Shown here in pieces: positions 39,289 through 46,903 of a stretch of DNA of 64,000 bases. A model generated the notes under the pieces. The model did no database searches, had not been told where the DNA came from, and saw nothing but the letters and a program-made list of their open reading frames with translations. The DNA is taken from positions 2,480,001-2,544,000 of the forward strand of contig NZ_CP067378.1 in NCBI RefSeq assembly GCF_019565505.1. The letters are read 5' to 3'. A program made the position numbers and the translations under genes. Position 1 is the first letter of the stretch. Every line of letters begins with the position of its first letter. The stretch comes from Flavobacterium davisii (lineage in GTDB: Bacteria; Bacteroidota; Bacteroidia; Flavobacteriales; Flavobacteriaceae).

Positions 39289-39900
39289 ATGATGAATTTA
39301 TATAAAAAAATATTTTTCGGATTGTTATTTCTCGTGGTAGTGTTTGTTGCATATCAATATTTTGCAGATAAGAATGAAACAAGAACAGAATATAATTCCA
39401 ATCTAATTCAAGAACAAATTAAAAATGTTGGAAAATTAATTGTAACAGAAGGACATTACTCGCAAATACTTACGTTTAAAGATCAAGACCGTTATTTGGG
39501 AGGGCTTATTTCATTTGACAAAAAAGCATTAGTCATAGTAAATTCAGATGTAACGGTAGCTTATGATTTGCGACAAATGCAATATGAAATAGATGAAAAA
39601 TCTAAAGTTATCCGAATTATTTCTGTGCCAAAAGAAGAAATAAGAATAAATCCAGATATACAGTATTATGATATAGAACAAAGTAAATTTAATGAATTTA
39701 CAGGTGCTGATTTTAATGCTATTACTAAAAAGGTTAAATCAGATTTGGCTAAAAAAATGCAGAAATCAACGTTGAAAAACAATGCTAAAAATCGTTTAGT
39801 AAGTGAACTTTCAAAAATATTGTTAGTTACTCATTCTATGGGGTGGAAAGTAGAGTATAATGGAGAAGAGATAAAAAAAGAAGGAGATTTTAAGCTTTAA
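39289..39900 (+). CDS. DUF4230 membrane-anchored protein
   Basis: This roughly 202-residue protein has an N-terminal membrane anchor (IFFGLLFLVVVFVAYQYF) and a soluble domain with the DUF4230 features: LIQEQIKNVGKLIVTEGHYSQ, VIVNSDVTVAYDLRQM and a C-terminal helix region KKMQKSTLKNNAKNRLVSEL. Function is unknown. It follows the GSCFA gene by 2 bp, so the two are likely co-transcribed. Its TAA stop is formed by the first bases of a repeat element (TAACTCAGATTA), which suggests insertion at or near the original 3' end. Confidence 0.8.
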   Translation: MMNLYKKIFFGLLFLVVVFVAYQYFADKNETRTEYNSNLIQEQIKNVGKLIVTEGHYSQILTFKDQDRYLGGLISFDKKALVIVNSDVTVAYDLRQMQYEIDEKSKVIRIISVPKEEIRINPDIQYYDIEQSKFNEFTGADFNAITKKVKSDLAKKMQKSTLKNNAKNRLVSELSKILLVTHSMGWKVEYNGEEIKKEGDFKL

Positions 39901-39992
39901 CTCAGATTAGATGAGGTTTTGTGATGGAGATGAAAAAGTAAATAAAAACAAAATCTTTATTGAAAGTATGCTTTTTTAGATTGTTTTGTATC
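39899..39992. repeat. Short AACTCAGATTA-type repeat copy
   Basis: From AACTCAGATTA at 39899 the sequence runs parallel to the element at 35475 (GTTTTGTGATGGAGATGAAAAA, then AAATCTTTATTGAAAGTATGCTTTTTTAGATTG) but lacks the internal part that makes the long hairpin there. The right boundary is approximate. Confidence 0.5.
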
Positions 39993-40115
39993 TGTAATAA
40001 ATTTTAATTAGGATTTAATATTGTTGAGTCTAAAGTTTATTTAATATGAGGTTCTTTTAAGAAAAGCGTATTTATATAATAAATCTAGTAGTAAAAATAT
40101 AAATGATTTAATAAC

Positions 40116-40143
40116 TAAAAAGGCTGTTAGGACAGCCTTTTTT
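40116..40143 (-). terminator. Intrinsic terminator after rho
   Basis: AAAAAGGCTGT pairs with ACAGCCTTTTT around a 4-nt loop, and the T-run faces both ways. It lies about 15 bp past the rho stop. Confidence 0.75.
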
Positions 40144-40159
40144 ATTATAAAAGTAAAGT

Positions 40160-41941
40160 TTAATCATTCATAGATATTAAAAATTCTTCGTTGTTTCGGG
40201 TCTTTTTAAAACGATCATTGATGAATTCCATGGCTTCTACTGAGTTCATGTCAGCTAGGTATTTGCGCATAATCCACATACGTTGAATGGTTTTTTCGTC
40301 TAATAAAAGATCGTCACGACGTGTACTAGATGATGTTAGATCTACAGAAGGGAAAATACGACGATTAGCAATTTTACGATCTAACTGAAGTTCCATATTA
40401 CCCGTTCCTTTAAATTCTTCAAAGATAACCTCATCCATTTTAGAACCTGTTTCTGTTAATGCCGTAGCAATAATACTTAATGAACCTCCATTTTCTACAT
40501 TACGTGCAGCACCAAAGAAACGTTTCGGTTTTTGTAACGCATTAGCGTCAACTCCTCCGCTTAGGACTTTGCCAGAAGCTGGTTGTACAGTGTTGTAAGC
40601 ACGTGCTAGACGTGTAATAGAATCTAATAAAATCACAACATCATGTCCACATTCAACTAAACGTTTGGCTTTTTCAAGTACGATATTGGCAATTTTAACA
40701 TGTTCCTGTGGTTCACGGTCAAATGTAGAAGCAACGACTTCTGCGCGTACACTACGTTGCATGTCTGTAACTTCTTCTGGACGTTCATCTATTAACAATA
40801 CAATCATGTATACTTCTGGATGATTTGCTGCAATGGCATTGGCAATATCTTTAAGTAGCATGGTTTTACCAGTTTTAGGTTGCGCTACTATCATGCCGCG
40901 CTGTCCTTTGCCAATAGGGGAAAATAAGTCTATGATACGGGTGGAAATAGAACTGCCTTTTTCAGCTAATTTGAATTTTTCGGTAGGAAAAACAGGTGTT
41001 AAGTGGTCAAATGAAACGCGATCTCGAACAACTTGTGGGTCATGACCATTAATTTTTAGAACTTTTACCAGTGGAAAATATTTTTCTCCTTCTTTTGGTG
41101 GACGAACAACTCCCTTTACAGTGTCTCCTGTTTTTAATCCGAATAGTCTAATTTGTGAAGTTGATAAATAAATGTCATCAGGAGATGCTAGATAATTGTA
41201 GTCGGAAGAACGTAAGAATCCGTATCCATCAGGCATCATTTCTAGTACGCCTTCACTTTCTATAATCCCTTCAAATTCATAATCAGGCTCTCTGAAATTA
41301 GTTGTTTTTTTGTATTTGGGATTTTGATTGTTGGAATTGTATTTGTTTTTATTTGGCTCAACAATAGGGGCTTGTTCTGTTTCTGTAATAGAATTGTTCG
41401 TTTGTTCTGTTGCAATTTCTATTGTTTCTATTGTTTCTTCTGCTTGCTTTTTGGGAAACTCTATTGCCTCATTTACTTCTTCTGTAGGGATAGGAAGGAT
41501 CTGAGATGTTTTCGATAGTTTCCGTTGTTTTCTTTTTGTCTTTAGAGAACTTAGGCGTTTTGGTTTTCTTTACAAAAACTTCTTTTTTTTGTTCCGAAAC
41601 TTCATCGGGATGAGAAGTTTTTTTATTGTTTGTTTTTTTAGAACCTTTTTTTTCTTCTGATTCTTCGGAAAAAAGGGAGGTTTCGATAGTTGCATCCACT
41701 TTTTCAAGTTCAGATACTTCTTTTTTGTCTTTAACCATACGAGCTCGTTTGGGTTTTGAAGTGTCTTCAGAAACACTATTTGTTTCTGGAGTTAGTTTTT
41801 CAGGGTTTGAAGCTTGGAAATCAAGTATTTGGTATACTAAATCGTCTTTTTAAGAGTTTTAAAATTCTTGATTTTGGCTGCTTTTGCAATTTCTTGCAAT
41901 TCATTTAGCTTCATTTCTTTTAATACAGAAATATCAAACAT
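40160..41941 (-). CDS. rho: Transcription termination factor Rho (two frameshifts)
   Basis: The joined protein is about 593 residues. N-terminal Rho-N helix region: [20 protein letters not shown]. Then about 180 residues of low-complexity Lys/Glu/Thr/Asn-rich sequence, an RNA-binding cold-shock region ([16 protein letters not shown]), and the RecA-like motor: Walker [26 protein letters not shown], Walker [18 protein letters not shown] and the Q/R-loop with [23 protein letters not shown]. The breaks are the T5 run at 41847-41851 (six bases restore [14 protein letters not shown]) and one indel between about 41505 and 41550 (restoring [14 protein letters not shown]). The start ATG 41941 begins the conserved N-terminus. 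Bacteroidota Rho proteins commonly carry such disordered insertions. Confidence 0.93.
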
Positions 41942-42083
41942 AAAGTATAGTTAGCTTAAAAAAATGGGGTTTAAAAATTGATTTTTTGAAACTTATGTTC
42001 CGAAGTATGAAGTGCTTACGGATTGTTCCTGCAATAATACAAAAAAATATTTAGGAAACAATAGCTTTTTTAAAAAGAAAATA

Positions 42084-42091
42084 TATTTTTG
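42084..42091 (+). promoter_or_regulatory. -7 promoter box TATTTTTG
   Basis: This matches TAnnTTTG and lies 21 bp before the ATG at 42112 of the DUF4293 gene, divergent to rho. Confidence 0.5.
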
Positions 42092-42111
42092 TACCAATAT
42101 AGTAAAAAAAA

Positions 42112-42518
42112 ATGATTCAAAGAATTCAAAGCGTATATTTAGTTTTGGCTTTTGTTATAATGGCGGTTTTTCCTTTTGTATTTCCTCTTTGGAAAGAAGA
42201 AGGTAAAGAAATTTATTTTATGACGAATATTATGTATACCGTTTTTTTTGGTCTTAGTACATCGTTTTCTTTAATGAGTTTACTATCTTTCAAAAAGAGA
42301 CAAACTCAATTTGTGTTAAACAGATTGAATATGATATTAAACTTAATTTTACTAGGATTATTTGTGTATCGTGCACTAAGCTTACCGGAGGAACTCAGAT
42401 TCTTGTGAAAGGTATTGGGATGTTTCTTCCTATAATTACTATCTTGTTGTTAGTTTTAGCTAACAAAGCCATTAAGAAGGATGAAGATCTTGTAAAATCA
42501 GTGGATCGATTACGATAA
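42112..42518 (+). CDS. DUF4293 four-helix membrane protein (frameshifted)
   Basis: The joined product is about 135 residues, beginning MIQRIQSVYLVLAFVIMAV, typical of the DUF4293 family, which sits beside rho in many flavobacteria. It has four hydrophobic segments and a basic/acidic tail KKDEDLVKSVDRLR. The break is the GG at 42387-42388; a third G restores LPGGTQILVKGIGMFLPII. Function is unknown. Confidence 0.82.
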
Positions 42519-42548
42519 ACCTATCATCTTAGTTTATTAGTGCGACTA

Positions 42549-42576
42549 ATCCCAGAGGTAACTCTGGGATTTTTTT
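42549..42576 (+). terminator. Intrinsic terminator after the DUF4293 gene
   Basis: ATCCCAGAG (42549-42557) pairs perfectly with CTCTGGGAT (42562-42570) around GTAA, followed by six Ts; about 30 bp past the stop. Confidence 0.8.
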
Positions 42577-42753
42577 ATGATCTTGTTTGAGAAAGTTTTG
42601 AAATTGTGAAAAAGATAAAAAATACAGTAACATGAATTTTTTAGTTTGTAAAATTTAAATTGTTGATTTGGTTTAGTTTGATTTGGATATTAGAAAATAC
42701 CATTTTAGAGTATCTTAAAATTATATTCATGATCCTTGGGAAATTTTATTTTT

Positions 42754-42956
42754 AATCCAGATTCCGCATTAGACTTGGTTGTTAGAAACAAAATTTTTCA
42801 ATAAATTCAAGTGCTCACGGAAAATTTTAGAAGAAGAAATAGTGAACTATTTTGATGATTAAAATTTGAGTACGTGCTTGAATTTGAAGAAAAATAAAGT
42901 GGAATAGATTTACTTCGTCTATTCGCTACGCTCGGGTCTAATGCGTAATCTGGGTT
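42754..42956. repeat. MITE-like element with terminal inverted repeats (AACCCAGATT family)
   Basis: The left end AATCCAGATTCCGCATTAGA (from 42754) is mirrored by TCTAATGCGTAATCTGGGTT (42937-42956), with about 18 of 20 positions matching. The 203-bp interior has no long ORF and aligns, reversed, with 14110-14275. It abuts the next element, so the junction reads as an imperfect palindrome: TCTAATGCGTAATCTGGGTT followed by TAACTCAGATTATGCGTTAG. Confidence 0.72.
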
Positions 42957-42957
42957 T

Positions 42958-43352
42958 AACTCAGATTATGCGTTAGAGATTTATTATATATAAAAATGAT
43001 TTTGAAGAGGGGGTTCTAAAAGACTGTAATCTTGTCATACTATGTTTTTTGTATAGGGAGAAATCACATGGTGCTGATAATATAACTTCTCCTCTTGTAG
43101 AAGTGGTAGATTAGATGTTTAATTTTGACTTTTCAAACACTTTTTTAAATTAGATTATCCTAAAATCGTAATTTTATTTTGATCAAAGGAAGTTTTGGAT
43201 GAAGAGAGTAAAAGAAATGAATTAATACTGTTAATGAGGAGACTTCTTTCTTTGTGTGAATTGATAAACAATACGTTAGATTATTACTTTCTAGTCTCTA
43301 TGTCTGTAAAAAAAAACTATTTCAGCACAAAGTCTAATTTGTAATCTGGGTT
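42958..43352. repeat. Second inverted-repeat-bounded element, abutting the first
   Basis: The left end AACTCAGATTATGCGTTAGA (42958-42977) is mirrored by TCTAATTTGTAATCTGGGTT (43333-43352), about 15 of 20 matching. Inside is a GGTTCTAAAAGACTGTAATC stretch like the ends of the TCTAAAA family, an ATTATCCTAAAATCGTAAT stretch like the element at 3585, and a GGGAGAAATCAC hairpin half. This suggests nesting of elements. Confidence 0.55.
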
Positions 43353-43353
43353 G

Positions 43354-43383
43354 AAAAAAGGCTATCTAAACTAGATAGCCTTT
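43354..43383 (-). terminator. Intrinsic terminator after the rhodanese gene
   Basis: AAAGGCTATCTA (43357-43368) pairs perfectly with TAGATAGCCTTT (43372-43383) around 3 nt; on the minus strand the stem runs into six Ts. It lies about 46 bp past the stop. Confidence 0.75.
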
Positions 43384-43429
43384 GTTTCAAAAAAAACTAA
43401 TAATGTGGTATATCTTGATATGAAGAAAA

Positions 43430-43735
43430 TTATAGTTTATGTTGTAAACTATCCCAACTCCCGCCGTTTATACACTCAAAATTGTGTTGTTTAAGTATAG
43501 AAACTGCTTGACTGCTACGTATACCACTACGACAGCAGGCAATTACAGGTTTATTTAACTTTTTGATGTTTTCTATTTCTTGTTTGATATCGTCAAGAGG
43601 TATATTTTTGGATCCTGATATGTGTCCAGAAGAATATTCATTAGGGGTTCTTACGTCTATAATAACGGCTCCTCTGTTGATAAAGTCTTGTAAGTTATTC
43701 TTTTTATCTAAACCTAGAAAGCTGAAAAAGCCCAT
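43430..43735 (-). CDS. Rhodanese-like domain protein
   Basis: This single-domain rhodanese has 101 residues from ATG 43735 (MGFFSFLGLDKKNNLQDFI). It shows VIIDVRTPNEYSSGHISGSKNIPL and an active-site loop ACCRSGIRSSQAVSIL, with catalytic Cys in CCRSG. Such proteins transfer sulfane sulfur. The longer frame to 43789 was rejected because a TACATTTG box at 43753-43760 lies within it. It follows the hydroxylase gene closely on the same strand but has its own promoter. Confidence 0.85.
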   Translation of the reverse strand: MGFFSFLGLDKKNNLQDFINRGAVIIDVRTPNEYSSGHISGSKNIPLDDIKQEIENIKKLNKPVIACCRSGIRSSQAVSILKQHNFECINGGSWDSLQHKL

Positions 43736-43752
43736 ACATTTTGATTTTTTAC

Positions 43753-43760
43753 CAAATGTA
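43753..43760 (-). promoter_or_regulatory. -7 promoter box TACATTTG (rhodanese)
   Basis: On the minus strand TACATTTG matches TAnnTTTG, 18 bp before the chosen ATG at 43735. Confidence 0.5.
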
Positions 43761-43797
43761 TGAGCTCTTAATTTATTTTTGTGTGACAAAAGTTACA

Positions 43798-45554
43798 TTA
43801 GATAGAAACTTTTTCAAAAATTAAATCTAAACCATTTTGTATTAATTTTTTCACCTCAGGTTTGCGGATTTTAACGGTTTCTAAATGATTTAATACTTTG
43901 TTGACTAAATCATTATGATTTTTTTATGAGCTATTTCTATAATTTCTACAGCTAGTAGCCAATCATTAGGATGATTACTTGTTAAAATACCAAAAGTCTC
44001 TTTTAGTGTTGTGCTGGTATTCTTTTCTTCTCTTATATTTCGTATATTTTGGTATAACTGTTCTAGTTCTTTACGCTCGGATGATTTTTGCTGCTTGATA
44101 GTTTTGGTCGAAGGAACATGATTAATCATATCAAAACTATTTACATCAGCGGGTCCAGAAAAGGCAGAAATAATATCTTTTCCGACTGCCATATCATAAA
44201 TACCCCATTCAGGTTTAAATAAGATTTGATTATTGTGTGTAACAGTACAGTTTTTGAATTTAATGAGTAATATCTTTCCTTGTATATTACGTGTTCCAGT
44301 AATAATTTCGCCTGTAACTTTTATATTTCCTTCAAATTCTAAGGTAACTCGTTCTCCTTCATAAATGGCATAAGCATTTAGATCCCTAGGACTCATGTCT
44401 TCAATGGCAAGATTAATTCCTTTTAATTTTCCTATTGGAGAGCCAAAACCTTCTGCGTGGTATTCTGTTCCGTGTCCTACCAATTCTTTTTCGCGATAAG
44501 ATAAGGCTGTTTTTCCTGTTGATTGGATATAAACAGGTTTGCCTTCGTTTTCTATTACATTTGTAAATATGCTTGAGATTTGTAATCCAGTACTTAACTC
44601 GATGGTTCCTAAAGCTTTCGAGTTTATTAATTTTTGTATACCAGATAAGCCTCCTGTACGCAATGCCATTTTGTTGGCAAATTCTTCTAAGATTAAACTT
44701 AAGTGAGCGAAATCAGGTGTTACATACAGCTGAGGTTGAGGTTGTGTAATATCAAAACTTTGGTTTGCAGCGGTTAAATCATAGGCGATTTTTTTTACGT
44801 TATCAGTCATACACCATTCACTTTCGCCTATTGAAGAAAGTAATCCAGCTCCATATATTTTGGGTTTTTCAACTGTTCCTATTAAGCCATATTCAACTGT
44901 CCACCAATGTAGATTTCTGATTTGTGCCATTTCAGAAGGTTCTCCCATGTTGTTTTGAAGAAAGAAAACGTGTTCTTCTGCTTTTTTTATATCTTCTTCT
45001 GGTGTGTTTTCGGCTTCTTTTAGAATGGAAAGTAAGCGGATGGCTTCATATAGTTCATAATCTCTTGCAGAAGAAATGGCCTTACAGCCAATTTCTCCGA
45101 AACGTCTTAAGTATTCAGCATATTCTGGGTTGGCAATAATAGGTGCGTGTCCAGCTCCTTCATGTATAATATCAGGGGCTGGTGTGTATTCTATATGTTC
45201 TAATTGGCGGATATCGCATGCGATAACTAATACGTTATAAGCTTGAAATTCCATAAAAGCACTAGGCGGAATAAAACCATCTACAGCTACTGCTGCCCAT
45301 CCAATTTTTTTTAAAATACGGTTCATCCCATACATGTTAGGAATATTGTCTGTATCAATACCTGTTAGTTGAAGACCGTCTAGATAAGAATCATGAGCAA
45401 CTTTTGAAAGATAATCTACATTTTTACGCATTACATAACGCCAAACAGCTTGATTAATAGGCGTATAATCCTCATAATTTTGTGGGATTATGAATTGCTT
45501 TAAGTGCTGAGGTAATCGGTCGATTAAGGGATTGCTTTCAAAATGAGTTTCCAT
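43798..45554 (-). CDS. Aromatic amino acid hydroxylase (phenylalanine 4-monooxygenase-like), frameshifted near the end
   Basis: The N-terminal half is a pterin-dependent, non-heme iron hydroxylase: iron-ligand motif DIIHEGAGHAP (His 131 and 136) with SARDYELYEAIRL supplying the Glu, plus GLIGTVEKPKIYGAGLLSSIGE. It would convert phenylalanine to tyrosine. About 300 further residues follow the catalytic core; they include a beta-rich stretch (GERVTLEFEGNIKVTGEIITG) and a helical tail, an extension known in Bacteroidota homologues but of unclear role. The T7 run at 43919-43925 should hold eight bases, extending the product through NHNDLVNKVLNHLETVKIRK to TAA 43798, about 585 residues. A TATTTTTG box lies 22 bp upstream of ATG 45554. 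Confidence 0.87.
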
Positions 45555-45575
45555 ATCTTAATTAGTTGTTTTAAG

Positions 45576-45583
45576 CAAAAATA
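45576..45583 (-). promoter_or_regulatory. -7 promoter box TATTTTTG (hydroxylase)
   Basis: On the minus strand TATTTTTG matches TAnnTTTG, 22 bp before the hydroxylase ATG at 45554. Confidence 0.45.
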
Positions 45584-45625
45584 AGCCTTTTTATAACGAA
45601 TTTAAAATTAAAAATAATGATGGTA

Positions 45626-46009
45626 CTATAATAGGGGTTGATGATTGTTTTTTTTGAAATATTCCATTTTATGTTGAAATAGTTCGGCCATTTTATCAGC
45701 TCTCCATTTAGCTTCGTTAGCTTTTTCTCCTGTAAATAAATTATCTACGGTGTTTTTGAATAGGAACATCCATCGGTCAAAGTGTATTTTTTCTAAGGGC
45801 ATTTTAGCATGAGGAGGAAAAGGAGCTCCAGAATAGGAGTGTACCTCTAGTAAGACTGTTTCCCAAAAATTATACATTTTGTTTAGGTGAGGTGTCCAAT
45901 CTTTTATAGCACCATTAAAAATAGGTCCAATAAGAGTGTCTATTTTTACGTTGTCGTAAAAACTATTGACTAGTAATTCTATATCAGTTCTATTTTGGAT
46001 GTCTTTCAT
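45626..46009 (-). CDS. Group III truncated hemoglobin (intact paralogue)
   Basis: This 127-residue protein begins MKDIQNRTDIELLVNSFYDN and shows the group III pattern: FYDNVKIDTLIGPIF, WTPHLNKMYNFWETVLL, proximal-side PLEKIHFDRWMFLFKNTVDN. It is a paralogue of the frameshifted gene at 32723-33093 but clearly diverged in sequence. Group III globins bind O2 and NO with high affinity; a NO-related role is plausible but not proven. It is preceded by a TATCTTTG box 20 bp from the start. Confidence 0.88.
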   Translation of the reverse strand: MKDIQNRTDIELLVNSFYDNVKIDTLIGPIFNGAIKDWTPHLNKMYNFWETVLLEVHSYSGAPFPPHAKMPLEKIHFDRWMFLFKNTVDNLFTGEKANEAKWRADKMAELFQHKMEYFKKNNHQPLL

Positions 46010-46028
46010 TTCTTTAAGAATGGACTGA

Positions 46029-46036
46029 CAAAGATA
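46029..46036 (-). promoter_or_regulatory. -7 promoter box TATCTTTG (globin)
   Basis: On the minus strand TATCTTTG matches TAnnTTTG, 20 bp before the ATG at 46009. Confidence 0.5.
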
Positions 46037-46083
46037 TACTGTAAATAAGAATAAAAATATGATAAATGTTAGTTTTTGAAAAT

Positions 46084-46307
46084 AAGAGGCTATCTAAAAA
46101 AAATATTTAATCTGTTGTGCTTTTTTAGTAAAGCTCAAAAGTATAAGAGGTATTTTATGACAATGGAGTAAAATTGAGACTACCTGACGAGTAGTAAAGT
46201 AACACTTTGTTTATTGTTTCGACGATAGGAGAAGTCACCTTTTAATATGATGTGATTTCTCCCAATAGTAGAAATGAACAAGATGCGCCTTTTTCGGGGA
46301 GCCTCTG
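46084..46307. repeat. Degenerate inverted-repeat element with internal hairpin
   Basis: The left end AAGAGGCTATCTAAAAAAA (46084 on) belongs to the TCTAAAA family; the right end GGGGAGCCTCTG (46296-46307) mirrors only AGAGGCT. Inside, GGAGAAGTCAC (46228-46238) pairs with GTGATTTCTCC (46252-46262) with one G-T pair. No coding frame. The element fills the gap between the globin and DUF4136 genes. Confidence 0.45.
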
Positions 46308-46308
46308 T

Positions 46309-46836
46309 TTAATTTTTTATTTGTGGAGGGTATTTTTCGAGTATTTTAGAAACAAATTCTTTAATGCGTGCATCTTTTTTGTTAACATCTTCTGTTAAAT
46401 ATCCTGAACCTTTTCCTTGCCAAATTAATTCTTTGGTTTTAGCGTCTATTACGTCAATTATTAAGGTACCTTCTATGGATGTAACAGGCATTGAATAGCT
46501 AAAGCCTCCCCACCAAGGGTTGTTCCATCCCATGTTCCATCCCCAATTGTTATAATAGTCTACTCGTTCTTTTTCCTTGGTGAAAAAACTGATTAGTATA
46601 TCTGCATTTTCGGATTTAGAAAATCCTTTTTCTGTTAGAGTTTCGTCTAAGGCGTAAAGGATTCTTTTTTTATCTAAATCAGATATTTCGGCTTTGTCAA
46701 TTCCGCTTTTCAGATAGGCAAAAGTTTTATATTGATCAAAACGTGCTCTCTTGTCATAATCAGTATTTACATACACTGAACTGCATGCTGTAAGCATGAG
46801 CAAGCTAAATAGTGTTAGTAGTCTTATCGTTTTCAT
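46309..46836 (-). CDS. DUF4136 lipoprotein
   Basis: This 175-residue lipoprotein has a signal LLMLTACSS (lipidated Cys 18) and the DUF4136 fold pattern: DYDKRARFDQYKTFAYL, then ILYALDETLTEKGFSKSENADILISF, an aromatic stretch NNWGWNMGWNNPWWGG, and EGTLIIDVIDAKTKELIWQGKG. It is probably anchored in the outer membrane or periplasm. Function is unknown; the family is widespread in Gram-negatives. It lies downstream of hutU on the same strand with a 67-bp gap. Confidence 0.82.
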   Translation of the reverse strand: MKTIRLLTLFSLLMLTACSSVYVNTDYDKRARFDQYKTFAYLKSGIDKAEISDLDKKRILYALDETLTEKGFSKSENADILISFFTKEKERVDYYNNWGWNMGWNNPWWGGFSYSMPVTSIEGTLIIDVIDAKTKELIWQGKGSGYLTEDVNKKDARIKEFVSKILEKYPPQIKN

Positions 46837-46903
46837 AGTATTGAAAATTTAAAAGGGTTCTATAAAGTTATAACAAAAAAATAGACCAAAGCAAATGGTA
46901 ATT

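Larger units (their letters stand above)
42519..43429. other. Long intergenic region with terminators and tandem repeat elements
   Basis: This 911-bp gap has no credible gene. It holds a terminator (42549-42576), two abutting inverted-repeat elements (42754-42956 and 42958-43352), and a terminator for the rhodanese gene (43354-43383). It is the densest repeat region in the window. Confidence 0.65.

Noticed and set aside
42519..43429. CRISPR array or small RNA cluster in the long repeat-rich gap
   Set aside because: There are no regularly spaced direct repeats with unique spacers; the repeats are terminal and inverted.
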